64,000 nucleotides of DNA. It comes from Streptomyces uncialis (GTDB taxonomy: Bacteria > Actinomycetota > Actinomycetes > Streptomycetales > Streptomycetaceae). Positions 8,137-16,894 of the stretch are shown piece by piece. Position numbers and translations under genes: made by a program. The DNA lies in assembly GCF_001905345.1 (NCBI RefSeq), contig NZ_LFBV01000001.1, positions 24,041 to 88,040 on the forward strand, given 5' to 3'. Within the stretch, counting starts at the first letter, position 1, and each line of letters opens with the position of its first letter. The notes beneath the pieces are model-generated. The model did no database searches, was not told the origin of the DNA, and worked only from the letters and a program-made list of their open reading frames with translations.

Positions 8137-9891
8137 TCAGGAGGCCGGGCCGAAGGCGCCGAGGAACCGGTCCCGGAAGGTGTCCATCCGCCACACCGGC
8201 GCCGACGGGGACGGCGCCAGCCCCTCGTCCCAGCCCCAGTCGCCGATCCGGTCGAACACCGCCGGGTCCTTCGCCACCATCGCCACCGGCACGTCCCGGG
8301 ACGCGCCCTCCCCGGCGACCGCCGGGATCGGCTGATGGTCGCCCAGGAACACCAGCACCGTGTCCTCGTCCCCGTACTCCTCCAGATACGAGACGAGGCT
8401 CGTCAGCGAGTACTCGACCGACCGCCGGTACTCGTCGCGCACCCGCTCCGGGTCCCGCCACACCCGCTTCGGGTCCGCGCCCCGGGCCCGCACCCCCTCG
8501 TACACCGAGCCGTCGCCCAGCCCGTCCCAGCCGAGCATCTCCGGGATCGGGGCCCACGGATTGTGGCTGGACACCAGGACGATCCCGGCCATCAGCGGAC
8601 CGCGCCCCGCCCGGCCCCCCTCCAGCCGCTCGAACGCCGCCAGGCTGAACTGGTCCGGGACCGGCGCCCAGCTGAACTTCGGCCCCCGGTAACCGAGTTC
8701 CCGCGAGTCGTACACCCGGTCCAGCCCGTAGAACCGCCCCTCCGGCCACTCCCGGGTGACCCCCGGCATGATCCCCACCGTCCGCCACGCCCCCGTCCGC
8801 CGGAACGCCTCCGTCAGCGTCAGCCGGTCGCTGGCCGTGACACTGCGGTACCGCTGCTGATGGGCGACCCACAGCCCCGACAGGAACGTGGAGTGCGCGA
8901 GCCAGCTCCCCGCACCGGCCGTCGGCGAGGTCAGGAAGCCGCTGCGCGACGCGTACCCCGCCGCCCGCAGCCGCTCGGTGCCGTCCGCGAGCAGCGCCCC
9001 GAGGTGCGGGGCCATCGCCGGGTCCTCCAGCGCGGTGCGCCCGTAGCTCTCGACGAACACGAACAGCACGTCCTTGCCGCGCAGCCCCGTCAGCAGCCGG
9101 TCGCCCGGGGTGTCGCGGAACGGGTCGTCGGCCGCGGCCCTCTCGAACACCTCCTCGTCCGCGAACGTCGCACGGGTCTGCCGCACCCGGTCACCCAGCG
9201 CGTCGGCCGTGCTCCGCGCCGCCAGCGGCGCCCCCGCGAACTGCGCGCCGAGCGCCGCGCACACCACCCACACCGTGCCGCCCGCCAGCGTCACGGGCGC
9301 CGCCACCGCGCCGCCGCGCCGCAGCGACCGGCCCAGCCGCACCACCGACACCGTCCCCGCCGCGAGGACGGCCAGTGCCAGCGCCAGCGCGGCGGCCGTG
9401 GCGAGCAGCGCGCCCGTACGCCCCACCGAGTCCCGCAGGAACGCCTGTCCGTCGTCCAGCAGAATCCAGTCCAGGACCGGGTCGAACGGCCGCCCGAGCG
9501 CCTCATGGAAGCCCAGGTCCAGCGCCCCCAGCAGTACGGTCACCCCCAGCAGCAGCCCCAGCGCCCCGGCCACCACGTCCCGCGCCCGGCCCGTCAGCGC
9601 CAGGAGCAGCGCCGCACCGAGGACCGCCTCGCCCGGCAGCCGTACGAAGGCCCCCGGGGTCAGCTCCGCGAGCCGGTCCGGCAGCAGCAGCCCGAACAGC
9701 ACGAAGGCCACGGCCGAGGCCGTGCCCACCGCCCCCGCCACCCGCCGCCCGGGCGGGCGCCGGGGAACGCCACCCCCCTGCCCGTCCTCGGCACCCCGCA
9801 CCAGGTCCCCGGGCACGGCTTCCGCCGAGGGCCCGGGTACGGGTACGGGGTCCCGGTCCGGTCGTGGACGGGGGCGGGTGAAGAGCGGCAC
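8137..9891 (-). CDS. Membrane-anchored sulfatase / alkaline phosphatase superfamily protein
   Basis: A 584-residue protein with about five hydrophobic segments in residues 50-230 and an extracytoplasmic sulfatase-fold domain after that. The fold's metal and nucleophile region is DVLFVFVESYGRTALEDP; the later metal segments are SSHNPWAPIP and VFLGDHQPIP. This layout resembles LtaS/OpgB-type enzymes acting on phosphoglycerol polymers or envelope sugars, but no substrate can be named. GTG at 9891 was chosen for its AAGGAC site and because the upstream frame to 10515 has no codon bias. It faces the MmyB-type gene across the 8070-8113 hairpin. Confidence 0.82.
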   Translation of the reverse strand: MPLFTRPRPRPDRDPVPVPGPSAEAVPGDLVRGAEDGQGGGVPRRPPGRRVAGAVGTASAVAFVLFGLLLPDRLAELTPGAFVRLPGEAVLGAALLLALTGRARDVVAGALGLLLGVTVLLGALDLGFHEALGRPFDPVLDWILLDDGQAFLRDSVGRTGALLATAAALALALAVLAAGTVSVVRLGRSLRRGGAVAAPVTLAGGTVWVVCAALGAQFAGAPLAARSTADALGDRVRQTRATFADEEVFERAAADDPFRDTPGDRLLTGLRGKDVLFVFVESYGRTALEDPAMAPHLGALLADGTERLRAAGYASRSGFLTSPTAGAGSWLAHSTFLSGLWVAHQQRYRSVTASDRLTLTEAFRRTGAWRTVGIMPGVTREWPEGRFYGLDRVYDSRELGYRGPKFSWAPVPDQFSLAAFERLEGGRAGRGPLMAGIVLVSSHNPWAPIPEMLGWDGLGDGSVYEGVRARGADPKRVWRDPERVRDEYRRSVEYSLTSLVSYLEEYGDEDTVLVFLGDHQPIPAVAGEGASRDVPVAMVAKDPAVFDRIGDWGWDEGLAPSPSAPVWRMDTFRDRFLGAFGPAS

Positions 9892-10042
9892 GGTCCGAAC
9901 GTCCTTCCCTGCGGGGCCCGATGGGACGACGGCGGACGGGGCCCGGCCCCCGAAGGTACGGCTCCCGCGCGCCGCCGTCTCACCCATCGGTCGCCCGCCC
10001 GCGAATACGCCCACTTGGCACCGGTACGCGGCCATTGCGACC

Positions 10043-10071
10043 TTGACCGTCCCGACCCCGCCTGATTTGAT
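10043..10071 (+). promoter_or_regulatory. Promoter TTGACC-N17-TTTGAT for the ssuE leader transcript
   Basis: TTGACC at 10043-10048 and TTTGAT at 10066-10071 are separated by exactly 17 bases. The expected start point, seven bases after the -10, is at or next to the A of the leader-peptide ATG at 10079, so the mRNA would be leaderless. There is no ribosome site in front of that ATG, which agrees with this. Confidence 0.65.
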
Positions 10072-10078
10072 CGGCCGT

Positions 10079-10162
10079 ATGAAGCGACGACAGGAACTCA
10101 CGCGGCGACGCCATGTCGACCTCGCGCGTGTCTCCAGCGCCTTCTGTCGTCCCACCCGCTGA
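10079..10162 (+). CDS. Putative cysteine-responsive leader peptide upstream of ssuE
   Basis: A 27-codon open frame whose product ends with HVDLARVSSAFCRPTR: the VDLxRxxSAxC pattern seen in short leader peptides ahead of sulfur-assimilation genes in many Streptomyces. A single Cys codon sits at position 23, close to the stop, with several Arg codons before it. The promoter places the transcript start at the ATG. In mycobacteria, leaderless Cys-rich short frames attenuate sulfur operons when cysteine is plentiful; an equivalent role for this peptide in controlling ssuE is inferred. A 7-bp hairpin (10248-10254 with 10266-10272) lies in the 284-base leader between it and ssuE. Confidence 0.7.
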   Translation: MKRRQELTRRRHVDLARVSSAFCRPTR

Positions 10163-10446
10163 CCCGGAGCCCCCGGCACCCGCGAGCGCGCCCCGCGCGC
10201 CACGGCTGAACCACCCCCCGGCCGCCCCGGTCCGCCTCCCCGGCACCCGTACCCGGCATCCACGCGGGTACGTCCCGTCCGCCGCCCGCGCACTCCCGGG
10301 CGCCGTCGTCCCCCGCCCCGGGAATTCCCAGCGCCGAGGGTTCCCGGACCGTCCGTGACACGTGTCCGCCGATGTCCGCGACCGTCCGGCGCGTGCCGTA
10401 CCGCGCGCGCCCGAGCCACCCGCATCCCCAGCCCGAAGGACTCCCC

Positions 10447-11049
10447 ATGGCCACCGTCCTGTCCGTCTCCGGAAGCCCCTCCGCCACCTCCCGCACCGCA
10501 CGGCTGCTGCGTCATCTCGACACCCGGCTACGGGAACAGGGCCATGACGTCATACCGCTGGACGTACGCACACTGCCGCCCGAGGCCCTGCTCGGGGCGG
10601 ACTTCGGGCACCCCGCGATCCGGCACGCCACCTCGCTGTTCGCCCGCGCCGACGGGGTCGTCATCGGCACACCCGTGTACAAGGCCGCCTACTCGGGACT
10701 CCTCAAGACACTGCTGGACCTGCTGCCGCAGTACGCCCTCACCGGGAAGACGGTGCTGCCGCTGGCCACCGGGGGCACCACCGCACACGTCCTCGCCATC
10801 GACTACGCGCTGCGGCCCGTGCTCAACTCGATGGGCGCGGACCATGTCGTCCAGGGCTGGTTCACCCTCGACCGGCAGATCACCGTCACGGCCGACGGCG
10901 CCCTCACCCTCGACCCCGAGGCGGCGGTGGCCGTCACCCAGGTCGTCGACCGCTTCTCCGCGGTACTGGGCGGCTCCCTGACCCCGCCCCCCGCCCTGGA
11001 CACCCTGACCGCCGGCCTCGCCCACGCCCCGGCGGGAGTCGACCGGTAG
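10447..11049 (+). CDS. ssuE: NADPH-dependent FMN reductase SsuE
   Basis: A 200-residue flavodoxin-fold reductase that supplies reduced FMN to alkanesulfonate monooxygenase for sulfur scavenging. Diagnostic segments are SVSGSPSATSRT (phosphate loop), TPVYKAAYSGLLKTLLDLLP and LPLATGGTTAH, which match SsuE closely. The ATG at 10447 has GAAGGA nine bases upstream; a longer start at 10372 has no site. No ssuD or ABC transporter is adjacent, so it is a stand-alone ssuE or serves a distant monooxygenase. The upstream leader peptide suggests control by cysteine supply. Confidence 0.92.
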   Translation: MATVLSVSGSPSATSRTARLLRHLDTRLREQGHDVIPLDVRTLPPEALLGADFGHPAIRHATSLFARADGVVIGTPVYKAAYSGLLKTLLDLLPQYALTGKTVLPLATGGTTAHVLAIDYALRPVLNSMGADHVVQGWFTLDRQITVTADGALTLDPEAAVAVTQVVDRFSAVLGGSLTPPPALDTLTAGLAHAPAGVDR

Positions 11050-11227
11050 GCCGCCACCGGTCCCGCCCCTACCGCACCGACCCCGTCGTCCGAACGGCCG
11101 GTGACGCCCGCCGCGTCGCGCACCGACCCGCGCCGCGCACCGAACCCCACCGCGCCGCGCTCGCCCGGAAGCGGATGGCGCACGGCCTTCTCGACCCTGG
11201 ACACCGGCACACCGTGCGCGCGACCCA

Positions 11228-14200
11228 TCAGGAGGGCTCCGCCTCGGGCCTCCGCGGATTCCCCGACCCCCTGCCGAGGAGCCCCGGGCCGCCGGACGCG
11301 GCGGGGGCCGGAACCGCCTGCGCCCCGGCCCGCTCCGCGCCCCGCCCGAAGGCGGACTCGAAGGACGCCGTGTCCAGGGAGCGGCGCACGGCCGTGGTGA
11401 TCCGGTCCACGTCACCGCGCTCACCGGCCGGCAGCGGCATACCGACCGCCTCGCGCAGCGCGGTCGCCGTCCCCAGCAGCCCGGCGGCCTCCTCGTGGTC
11501 GCCCGCGAGCGCGTGCGCACCGGCCAGGCCCTCGAAGGCGCGGGCGAGGGCCCGCCGGTCGCCGGTGCGGCGGGCATGCTCCAGCCCCTCCCGGTGCGCC
11601 TCCAGCGCGGTCCCGGCATCGCCCCGCTGCTCGGCGATGAAACCCAGCTCGGCCAGGATCAGCGCCACCCCGTGGTCGCCCTCCCACCGGCGGCACCAGT
11701 CCAGCCACGCCCGCAGATGCGCCTCGGCGTCGTCCAGCCTGCCCTGGTGCCGCGCCACCAGCCCCAGACCCACCTCGGCGAACTCCTCGCCGCGCTCATG
11801 GGAATGCGCCACCGCGAGCCGCCTGGCCCGCCGGTGGAGATCCTCCGCCCGGTCCAGATCGCCGGTCAGCAGCGCCGTACGGCCGAGCCGGGCCAGCATC
11901 CCGGACGCCACGTTCCACAGCTTCAGGCGCTCCGCCAGCCGCAGACCGTCCTGGCGCAGCCGTGCGGACGTCCCGTAGTCGCCGGTGAACTCGGCCAGGT
12001 CACCGAGCGTCCGGGCGGCATGCAACTCGCCCCATCCGTCGCCGAGTTCCCGGAACAGCGCGTACGCCCGCTCCGCGTCGTCCCGCGCGGGCCCCAGGTT
12101 CCCCTGGTACAGGTCGATCTCGGCACGGACCGTCAGCGCGGCGGCCGTCCCCCAGCGGTCGCCCAGCGAGCGGAACCCGGCATACGCCCGGTCCACGAGG
12201 CCGAACGTCTCCCCGGAATCACCGAACCCGGTCCTCCCCAGCGCCAGGAACCACCGCGCCCGCGCCCCGCCCGCCGGATCGTCCCCCGCGTCGTACCACG
12301 CGAGCACGGACCGGTCCCCGGCGTCCGCCGTGTCGTGCAGCAGCAGCGACATCCCCGCCCGCCAGGCCCGCGCCGCGGCCCGCGGCCCGGGGCCGCCCCC
12401 GCCCGACAGGGCGAGATCCAGGGCGCGCCCCGCCTCCGCGAACCGGCCGCGCAGGAACCAGTACCAGCAGGCCGCGTCCACCAGTCGCAGCGCCTTGTCC
12501 GCGCCGCCCCGGCGGACGGCGTACGCGAGGGCCGCGCGGAGGTTCGCGGCCTCGGCGTCCATCTCCTCCAGCCTGCCGCGCTGTTCGTGGCCCCGCAGCA
12601 GAGGAGCGAGACGCTCGACGAGACCGACGTAGTGGTCGAGATGCCGGTCGCGCACCCGCGGTTCCTCCCCGGACCCCGCGAGCCGTTCCAGACCGTAGGC
12701 CGCGACGGACTCCAGCAGCCGGTACCGGCCGTCCCGGTGGACGACCAGGGAACGGTCGACCAGCCGTCCGAGCAGACCGAGCACGTCCCCGGCCCGTACC
12801 CCGTCCCCGGCGCAGACGGCCTCGGCGGCCGGGAGCGTGCAGCCGTCCACGGACACGGCCAGCCTGCGCAGCACCACCTGTTCGTCGCCGCCGAGCAGCC
12901 CCCAGCTCCAGTCGATCGTGGCGCGCAGGGTGCGCTGGCGCTCCGGTACGCCGCGCAGGGCCGCCGTGAGGACCCGGAACCGGTCGTCGAGCCGGTCCGC
13001 GAGGTCGCCCACCGGCATGACCCGCACCCGCGCGGCGGCCATCTCCAGCGCGAGCGGGATACCGTCCAGCCGGCGGCAGACCGTGGTGACGGCCTCCGCG
13101 TTGCCGGGCCCCAGGGCGAAACCGGGGGCGGCGGCCGTGACCCGGTCCACGAACAGCCGTACGGCGCTCGACTCCGACGGCCGCCCGGCGCCCGGCCCGG
13201 GCAGGTCCAGCGGGAGAACGGGCCAGTGGTGCTCGCCGCCGACCGCCAGCGGTTCCTGACTGGTGGCCAGCACCCGCAACCCGGGCGCCGCGCGCAGCAG
13301 CCGCGCGGTCAGCTCCGCGACGGGCTCCACCAGGTGCTCGCAGTTGTCCAGCACCAGCAGCAGCCGCCGCCTCGCGACGGCGTCGGCGAGCCGGTCGACC
13401 GGTGCGCGCGCCGGGGTACCGCCGTCGTCCCGCAGTTCGAGCGCCGCCGCGACCGCCTCCCGCACCTCGGCGCCGGAGCGCGCGGCGGCCAGCTCCACCA
13501 GCCAGGCACCGTCCGGGAAGTCCCCCGCCCGGCGCGCGGCCACCTCAAGGGCCAGCCGGGTCTTGCCCACCCCGCCCGTCCCCGTCAGGGTCACCAGCCG
13601 CTCGGACGCCAGCAGCGCGCCGATCCGGCGGACGTCCTCGTCCCGGCCGATCAGCGCGGTGAGCGGGGCGGGGAGATTGCCGCGCGGGACCGTCCGCACG
13701 GGTACGGCGGCGAGGGCGGTGTCCTGCCGGAGGATCGACTGACGCAGCCCGGTGAGCTCGGGCCCGGGGTCGATGCCGAGTTCGGTCCGGAGCTGGTCAC
13801 GCAGGTCCCCGAGGCTCGCCAGCGCCTCGCTCTGACGGCCCGACCGGTACAGGGCACGGACCTGCGCGGCACGCAGCCCCTCGTGCAGCGGATGCGCCGC
13901 GACCAGTTCCCCCAGCTCGCCCGCCAGCACATCGTGCTCGCCCAGCTCCAGCCGTACTCCGGCGAGTTCGCCCAGGGCGGCCAGCCGCCGCTCTTCGAGC
14001 CGTGTGGCCTCGGCCTGTACGAACGGCGCGTCCGCGTGGTCGGCGAAGGCGGACGGCCCCCGCCACAGGCCCACCGCCTCGGTGAGCAGCGCCGCCTTCG
14101 CACGTGGGTCACCGGTGAGTGTCCGGGCCTTCGCCAGCAGCGACTCGAAGCGTCCGGCGTCGACCGCGTCGCCGTCCACCCGGAGCATGTACCCCGGCGG

Positions 14201-14464
14201 CCGGGACACCAGCAGATCGCGTCCGCCCGGCTCGGCGTCCTCCAGCGTCCGCCGCAGCAGCGACACCTTGGACCGCAGGGTGCGCACGTCGTTCACGGGA
14301 GGCGCGTCGCCCCACAGATCGTCGATCAGCCGGTCCACCGGCACGACCTGCCCGCGCCGTACCAGCAACGCGGTCAGCAGCGTACGGAGCCTGGTCTCGC
14401 GCACCCGTACGGGCCGACCGTCCCCTGTCCGCACCTCCAGCGGACCCAGCACCCCGAAACGCAC
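11228..14464 (-). CDS. AfsR/SARP-family transcriptional regulator with NB-ARC and TPR domains
   Basis: A 1078-residue regulator. Residues 1-95 form the OmpR-type winged helix (RFGVLGPLEV start); about 95-245 is the bacterial transcriptional activation domain. An NB-ARC ATPase follows with Walker A GTGGVGKT near 292-299 and Walker B LLLVLDNCEHLV. From about 620 onward there are Ala/Leu-rich TPR-like repeats. Length and order match AfsR-like proteins that activate secondary-metabolism genes. It starts 75 bases from the divergent imine reductase gene, so that gene is a likely target. The last residues (NPRRPEAEPS) are a disordered tail. No kinase gene is near. Confidence 0.92.
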   Translation of the reverse strand: MRFGVLGPLEVRTGDGRPVRVRETRLRTLLTALLVRRGQVVPVDRLIDDLWGDAPPVNDVRTLRSKVSLLRRTLEDAEPGGRDLLVSRPPGYMLRVDGDAVDAGRFESLLAKARTLTGDPRAKAALLTEAVGLWRGPSAFADHADAPFVQAEATRLEERRLAALGELAGVRLELGEHDVLAGELGELVAAHPLHEGLRAAQVRALYRSGRQSEALASLGDLRDQLRTELGIDPGPELTGLRQSILRQDTALAAVPVRTVPRGNLPAPLTALIGRDEDVRRIGALLASERLVTLTGTGGVGKTRLALEVAARRAGDFPDGAWLVELAAARSGAEVREAVAAALELRDDGGTPARAPVDRLADAVARRRLLLVLDNCEHLVEPVAELTARLLRAAPGLRVLATSQEPLAVGGEHHWPVLPLDLPGPGAGRPSESSAVRLFVDRVTAAAPGFALGPGNAEAVTTVCRRLDGIPLALEMAAARVRVMPVGDLADRLDDRFRVLTAALRGVPERQRTLRATIDWSWGLLGGDEQVVLRRLAVSVDGCTLPAAEAVCAGDGVRAGDVLGLLGRLVDRSLVVHRDGRYRLLESVAAYGLERLAGSGEEPRVRDRHLDHYVGLVERLAPLLRGHEQRGRLEEMDAEAANLRAALAYAVRRGGADKALRLVDAACWYWFLRGRFAEAGRALDLALSGGGGPGPRAAARAWRAGMSLLLHDTADAGDRSVLAWYDAGDDPAGGARARWFLALGRTGFGDSGETFGLVDRAYAGFRSLGDRWGTAAALTVRAEIDLYQGNLGPARDDAERAYALFRELGDGWGELHAARTLGDLAEFTGDYGTSARLRQDGLRLAERLKLWNVASGMLARLGRTALLTGDLDRAEDLHRRARRLAVAHSHERGEEFAEVGLGLVARHQGRLDDAEAHLRAWLDWCRRWEGDHGVALILAELGFIAEQRGDAGTALEAHREGLEHARRTGDRRALARAFEGLAGAHALAGDHEEAAGLLGTATALREAVGMPLPAGERGDVDRITTAVRRSLDTASFESAFGRGAERAGAQAVPAPAASGGPGLLGRGSGNPRRPEAEPS

Positions 14465-14539
14465 CTGGCCACGTTACCCGGCTCCGTGCCGGAACCTTTC
14501 CGGAGACGGAGCGGAACCCCCCTGACGCACAGTCGTCCC

Positions 14540-15409
14540 ATGTCCAACGAACCCGTTACTGTCATCGGGCTGGGGCTGATGGGCAAGGCCCTCGCCACCG
14601 CCTTTCTCCACGCCGGCCACCCCACCACCGTCTGGAACCGCACACCGGGGAAGGCGGACGCGCTCGCCGCGCGGGGCGCCGTCGTCGCACCCACCGTCGG
14701 CGACGCCGTCCGGGCGAGTTCCCTGGTCGTCGTCTGTCTGACCGACTACACCGTCGTACGGGACACACTCGCCCCGCACCGGGCCGACCTGGCCGGGCGC
14801 ACCCTCGTCAATCTGACCTCGGGAACCTCCGCCGAGGCACGTGAGACCGCCGGGTGGGCGAGCGACCACCTCGACGGCGCGATCATGGCCGTTCCCGGGG
14901 TGATCGCGACTCCGGAGGCGTTCCTGCTGTTCAGTGGATCGGCCTCCGCGTTCGAGCGGCACGAGGAGACACTGAAGTGCCTCGGCAACGGGGTCTACTT
15001 CGGGGAGGACCCGGGGCTGGCCTCCCTCTACGACGTCGCGCTGCTGGGTGTCATGTGGGGCACCCTGAACGCGTTCCTGCACGGGGCCGCGCTGCTGGGT
15101 GCCGCGAAGGTCGACGCGTCCGTGTTCGCGCCGTTCGCGAACCAGTGGGTGGCGAGTGTCACCGGCTTCGTCAGCGAGTACGCCGGGCAGATCGACAAGG
15201 GGGCGTATCCGGCGGAGGACGCCTCCCTCGACACCCATCTCGCCACGATGAGGTATCTGGTGCGGGAGAGCGAGGCGGCGGGCGTCGACACCGAATGGCC
15301 GGCCCTCGTCCAGACCCTGGCCGAACGCGCCCGGGGCGCCGGGCACGCCGGTGCCAGCTACGCGAGCCTCATCGAGGTCTTCCGTGGGACCCCGCGCTCC
15401 GACAGCTGA
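14540..15409 (+). CDS. Imine reductase family NADPH-dependent oxidoreductase
   Basis: A 289-residue protein with the Rossmann motif GLGLMGKALA at 9-18 and the NADPH-selecting VWNRTPGKAD stretch. The helical C-terminal dimerisation domain contains MWGTLNAFLHGAALLG. These features are typical of actinobacterial imine reductases, which reduce cyclic imines to amines, and separate it from ordinary beta-hydroxyacid dehydrogenases, which carry a catalytic Lys here. The natural substrate is unknown. ATG at 14540 has no strong ribosome site. It is divergent from the AfsR-like regulator with a shared 75-base promoter region, which suggests control by that regulator. Confidence 0.85.
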   Translation: MSNEPVTVIGLGLMGKALATAFLHAGHPTTVWNRTPGKADALAARGAVVAPTVGDAVRASSLVVVCLTDYTVVRDTLAPHRADLAGRTLVNLTSGTSAEARETAGWASDHLDGAIMAVPGVIATPEAFLLFSGSASAFERHEETLKCLGNGVYFGEDPGLASLYDVALLGVMWGTLNAFLHGAALLGAAKVDASVFAPFANQWVASVTGFVSEYAGQIDKGAYPAEDASLDTHLATMRYLVRESEAAGVDTEWPALVQTLAERARGAGHAGASYASLIEVFRGTPRSDS

Positions 15410-15494
15410 GCGCGTCCGCCCATGTAACGGGTCCCTGGCGGCGGGAGGTTCCCCGTCGCCGGACGTCCGCGGCGCACCCGGGGCGGCGGCCCGG

Positions 15495-16862
15495 CTAGGT
15501 CAGATAGCCGAGCCCCGGGTGCGCGGCCACGTATCCGTCGACCAGACGCCGTGCCACGGACACGGAGTCGACCAGCGGGTGCAGGGCGAACGCCTTGACG
15601 GCCGTCGCGCGGGAACCGGAGTCCGCCGCGGCCATCACCTCGCGCTCGACCGCCTTCACGCTCGTCACCAGCCCCGCCGCGTGCGCGGGCAGCGGGCCGC
15701 CGGGCAGCGGGTGGGCGCCGTGCGCGTCCACCCGGCAGGGCGTCTCGACGACCGCGTCGGCGTCGAGCCCGGGCAGCGCGCCACGATTGCGGACGTTGAG
15801 GACCAGGGTGGCGCGTTCGTCCCGGGCGATGGCCCGCATCAGGGCGAGGGCGACCTTCTCGTAGCCGCCGGACTCGGTGAGGGACGCCTCGTCGCGCTCC
15901 CCGGCGCCCGCCGCCTCCCGGCTCTCCGACATATAGGTGGCCTCGCGTTCGGCCCGGACCTCGTCCCAGGCACGCAGTGCGGGGACGCCCGGGTCCGCGA
16001 CCCGGGCATAGAACCGGGACTGCTGCTCGTCGAGGAACGCCCCCCGGGTCAGCGGCGCCGCCTGGTACGCGCGGACCGCCTCACGGTTGAAGTAGTAGTA
16101 GTGCAGATACTCGTTCGGTACGGCGCCGAGCGCGCGGAGCCAGTCCGCGCCGAACAGCCGTCCCTCCTCGAAGCTCTCCAGCAGCTCGGTGGAGGCGAAC
16201 AGCCGCGGCAGCTCGTCCTCGCCGTCGATCCGCAGTCCGCGCAGCCAGCCCAGATGGTTGAGCCCGACGTAGTCGACCTCGACGTCCGAGCGCCCGGTCG
16301 CGCCCAGCGCACGGGCGACCCGGCGGCCGAGGCCCACCGGGGAGTCGCAGATGCCGATGACCCGGTCGCCCAGATGACGGGACATCGCCTCGGTGACGAG
16401 CCCCGCCGGGTTGGTGAAGTTGATGAACCAGGCGTCCGGGGCGATCTCGGCGACGCGGCGGGCGATCCGGTCCGTCACGGGCAGCGTGCGCAGCCCGTAC
16501 GCGATGCCTCCGGCGCCCACGGTCTCCTGCCCGAGGACGCCTTCGGCCAGTGCGACGCGTTCGTCGGCGGCGCGGCCCGCGAGGCCGCCGACGCGGATGG
16601 CCGAGAACACGAAGTGCGCGCCGCGCAGGGCCGTGTCCAGGTCACCGGTCACGGTGAGCCGGGGGGCCGGGGGAGCGGTGGGGTCGGCCTCGGCGGCCCG
16701 CTGGGCCTGTTCCGCGAGGACCCGGGCGATCGCCGCGGCGCGGTGGGGGTCGGTGTCGTGGAGGGCGACCTCCGTGACCCTGCCCTCGGCGCGGTCCGCG
16801 AGGAGTGCGGAGTGGACCAGGGGGACGCGGAAGCCACCGCCACCGAGAATCGCGAGCCTCAT
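15495..16862 (-). CDS. GH4 family 6-phospho-beta-glucosidase-like enzyme
   Basis: A 455-residue NAD- and metal-dependent glycosidase of family GH4, which cleaves by an oxidation-elimination route. Visible are the nucleotide loop AILGGGGFR at 4-12, the NFTNPAG segment, the metal-site Cys in CDSPVG and the His in GLNHLGW, and a GGYEKVAL segment. Length matches the family. The ATG at 16862 has only a weak TAGG in front, but a TAGAGT hexamer eight bases upstream could be a -10 giving a nearly leaderless transcript. No PTS genes are near, so the phospho-sugar specificity is uncertain. The upstream side is filled by a repeat island. Confidence 0.87.
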   Translation of the reverse strand: MRLAILGGGGFRVPLVHSALLADRAEGRVTEVALHDTDPHRAAAIARVLAEQAQRAAEADPTAPPAPRLTVTGDLDTALRGAHFVFSAIRVGGLAGRAADERVALAEGVLGQETVGAGGIAYGLRTLPVTDRIARRVAEIAPDAWFINFTNPAGLVTEAMSRHLGDRVIGICDSPVGLGRRVARALGATGRSDVEVDYVGLNHLGWLRGLRIDGEDELPRLFASTELLESFEEGRLFGADWLRALGAVPNEYLHYYYFNREAVRAYQAAPLTRGAFLDEQQSRFYARVADPGVPALRAWDEVRAEREATYMSESREAAGAGERDEASLTESGGYEKVALALMRAIARDERATLVLNVRNRGALPGLDADAVVETPCRVDAHGAHPLPGGPLPAHAAGLVTSVKAVEREVMAAADSGSRATAVKAFALHPLVDSVSVARRLVDGYVAAHPGLGYLT

Positions 16863-16870
16863 ACCTACGC

Positions 16871-16876
16871 ACTCTA
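16871..16876 (-). promoter_or_regulatory. Candidate -10 (TAGAGT) for the GH4 gene
   Basis: On the minus strand TAGAGT fits the Streptomyces TAGRRT -10 pattern and stands eight bases before the ATG. No matching -35 hexamer was found 16-18 bases further upstream. Confidence 0.3.
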
Positions 16877-16894
16877 TGCGGTACGCCCACGCCG

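Noticed and set aside
11495..14539. Very long plus-strand frame leading into the imine reductase
   Set aside because: It is antisense to the AfsR-like gene and gives low-complexity Gln/Arg/Gly/Pro sequence; only the part from 14540 matches a family.
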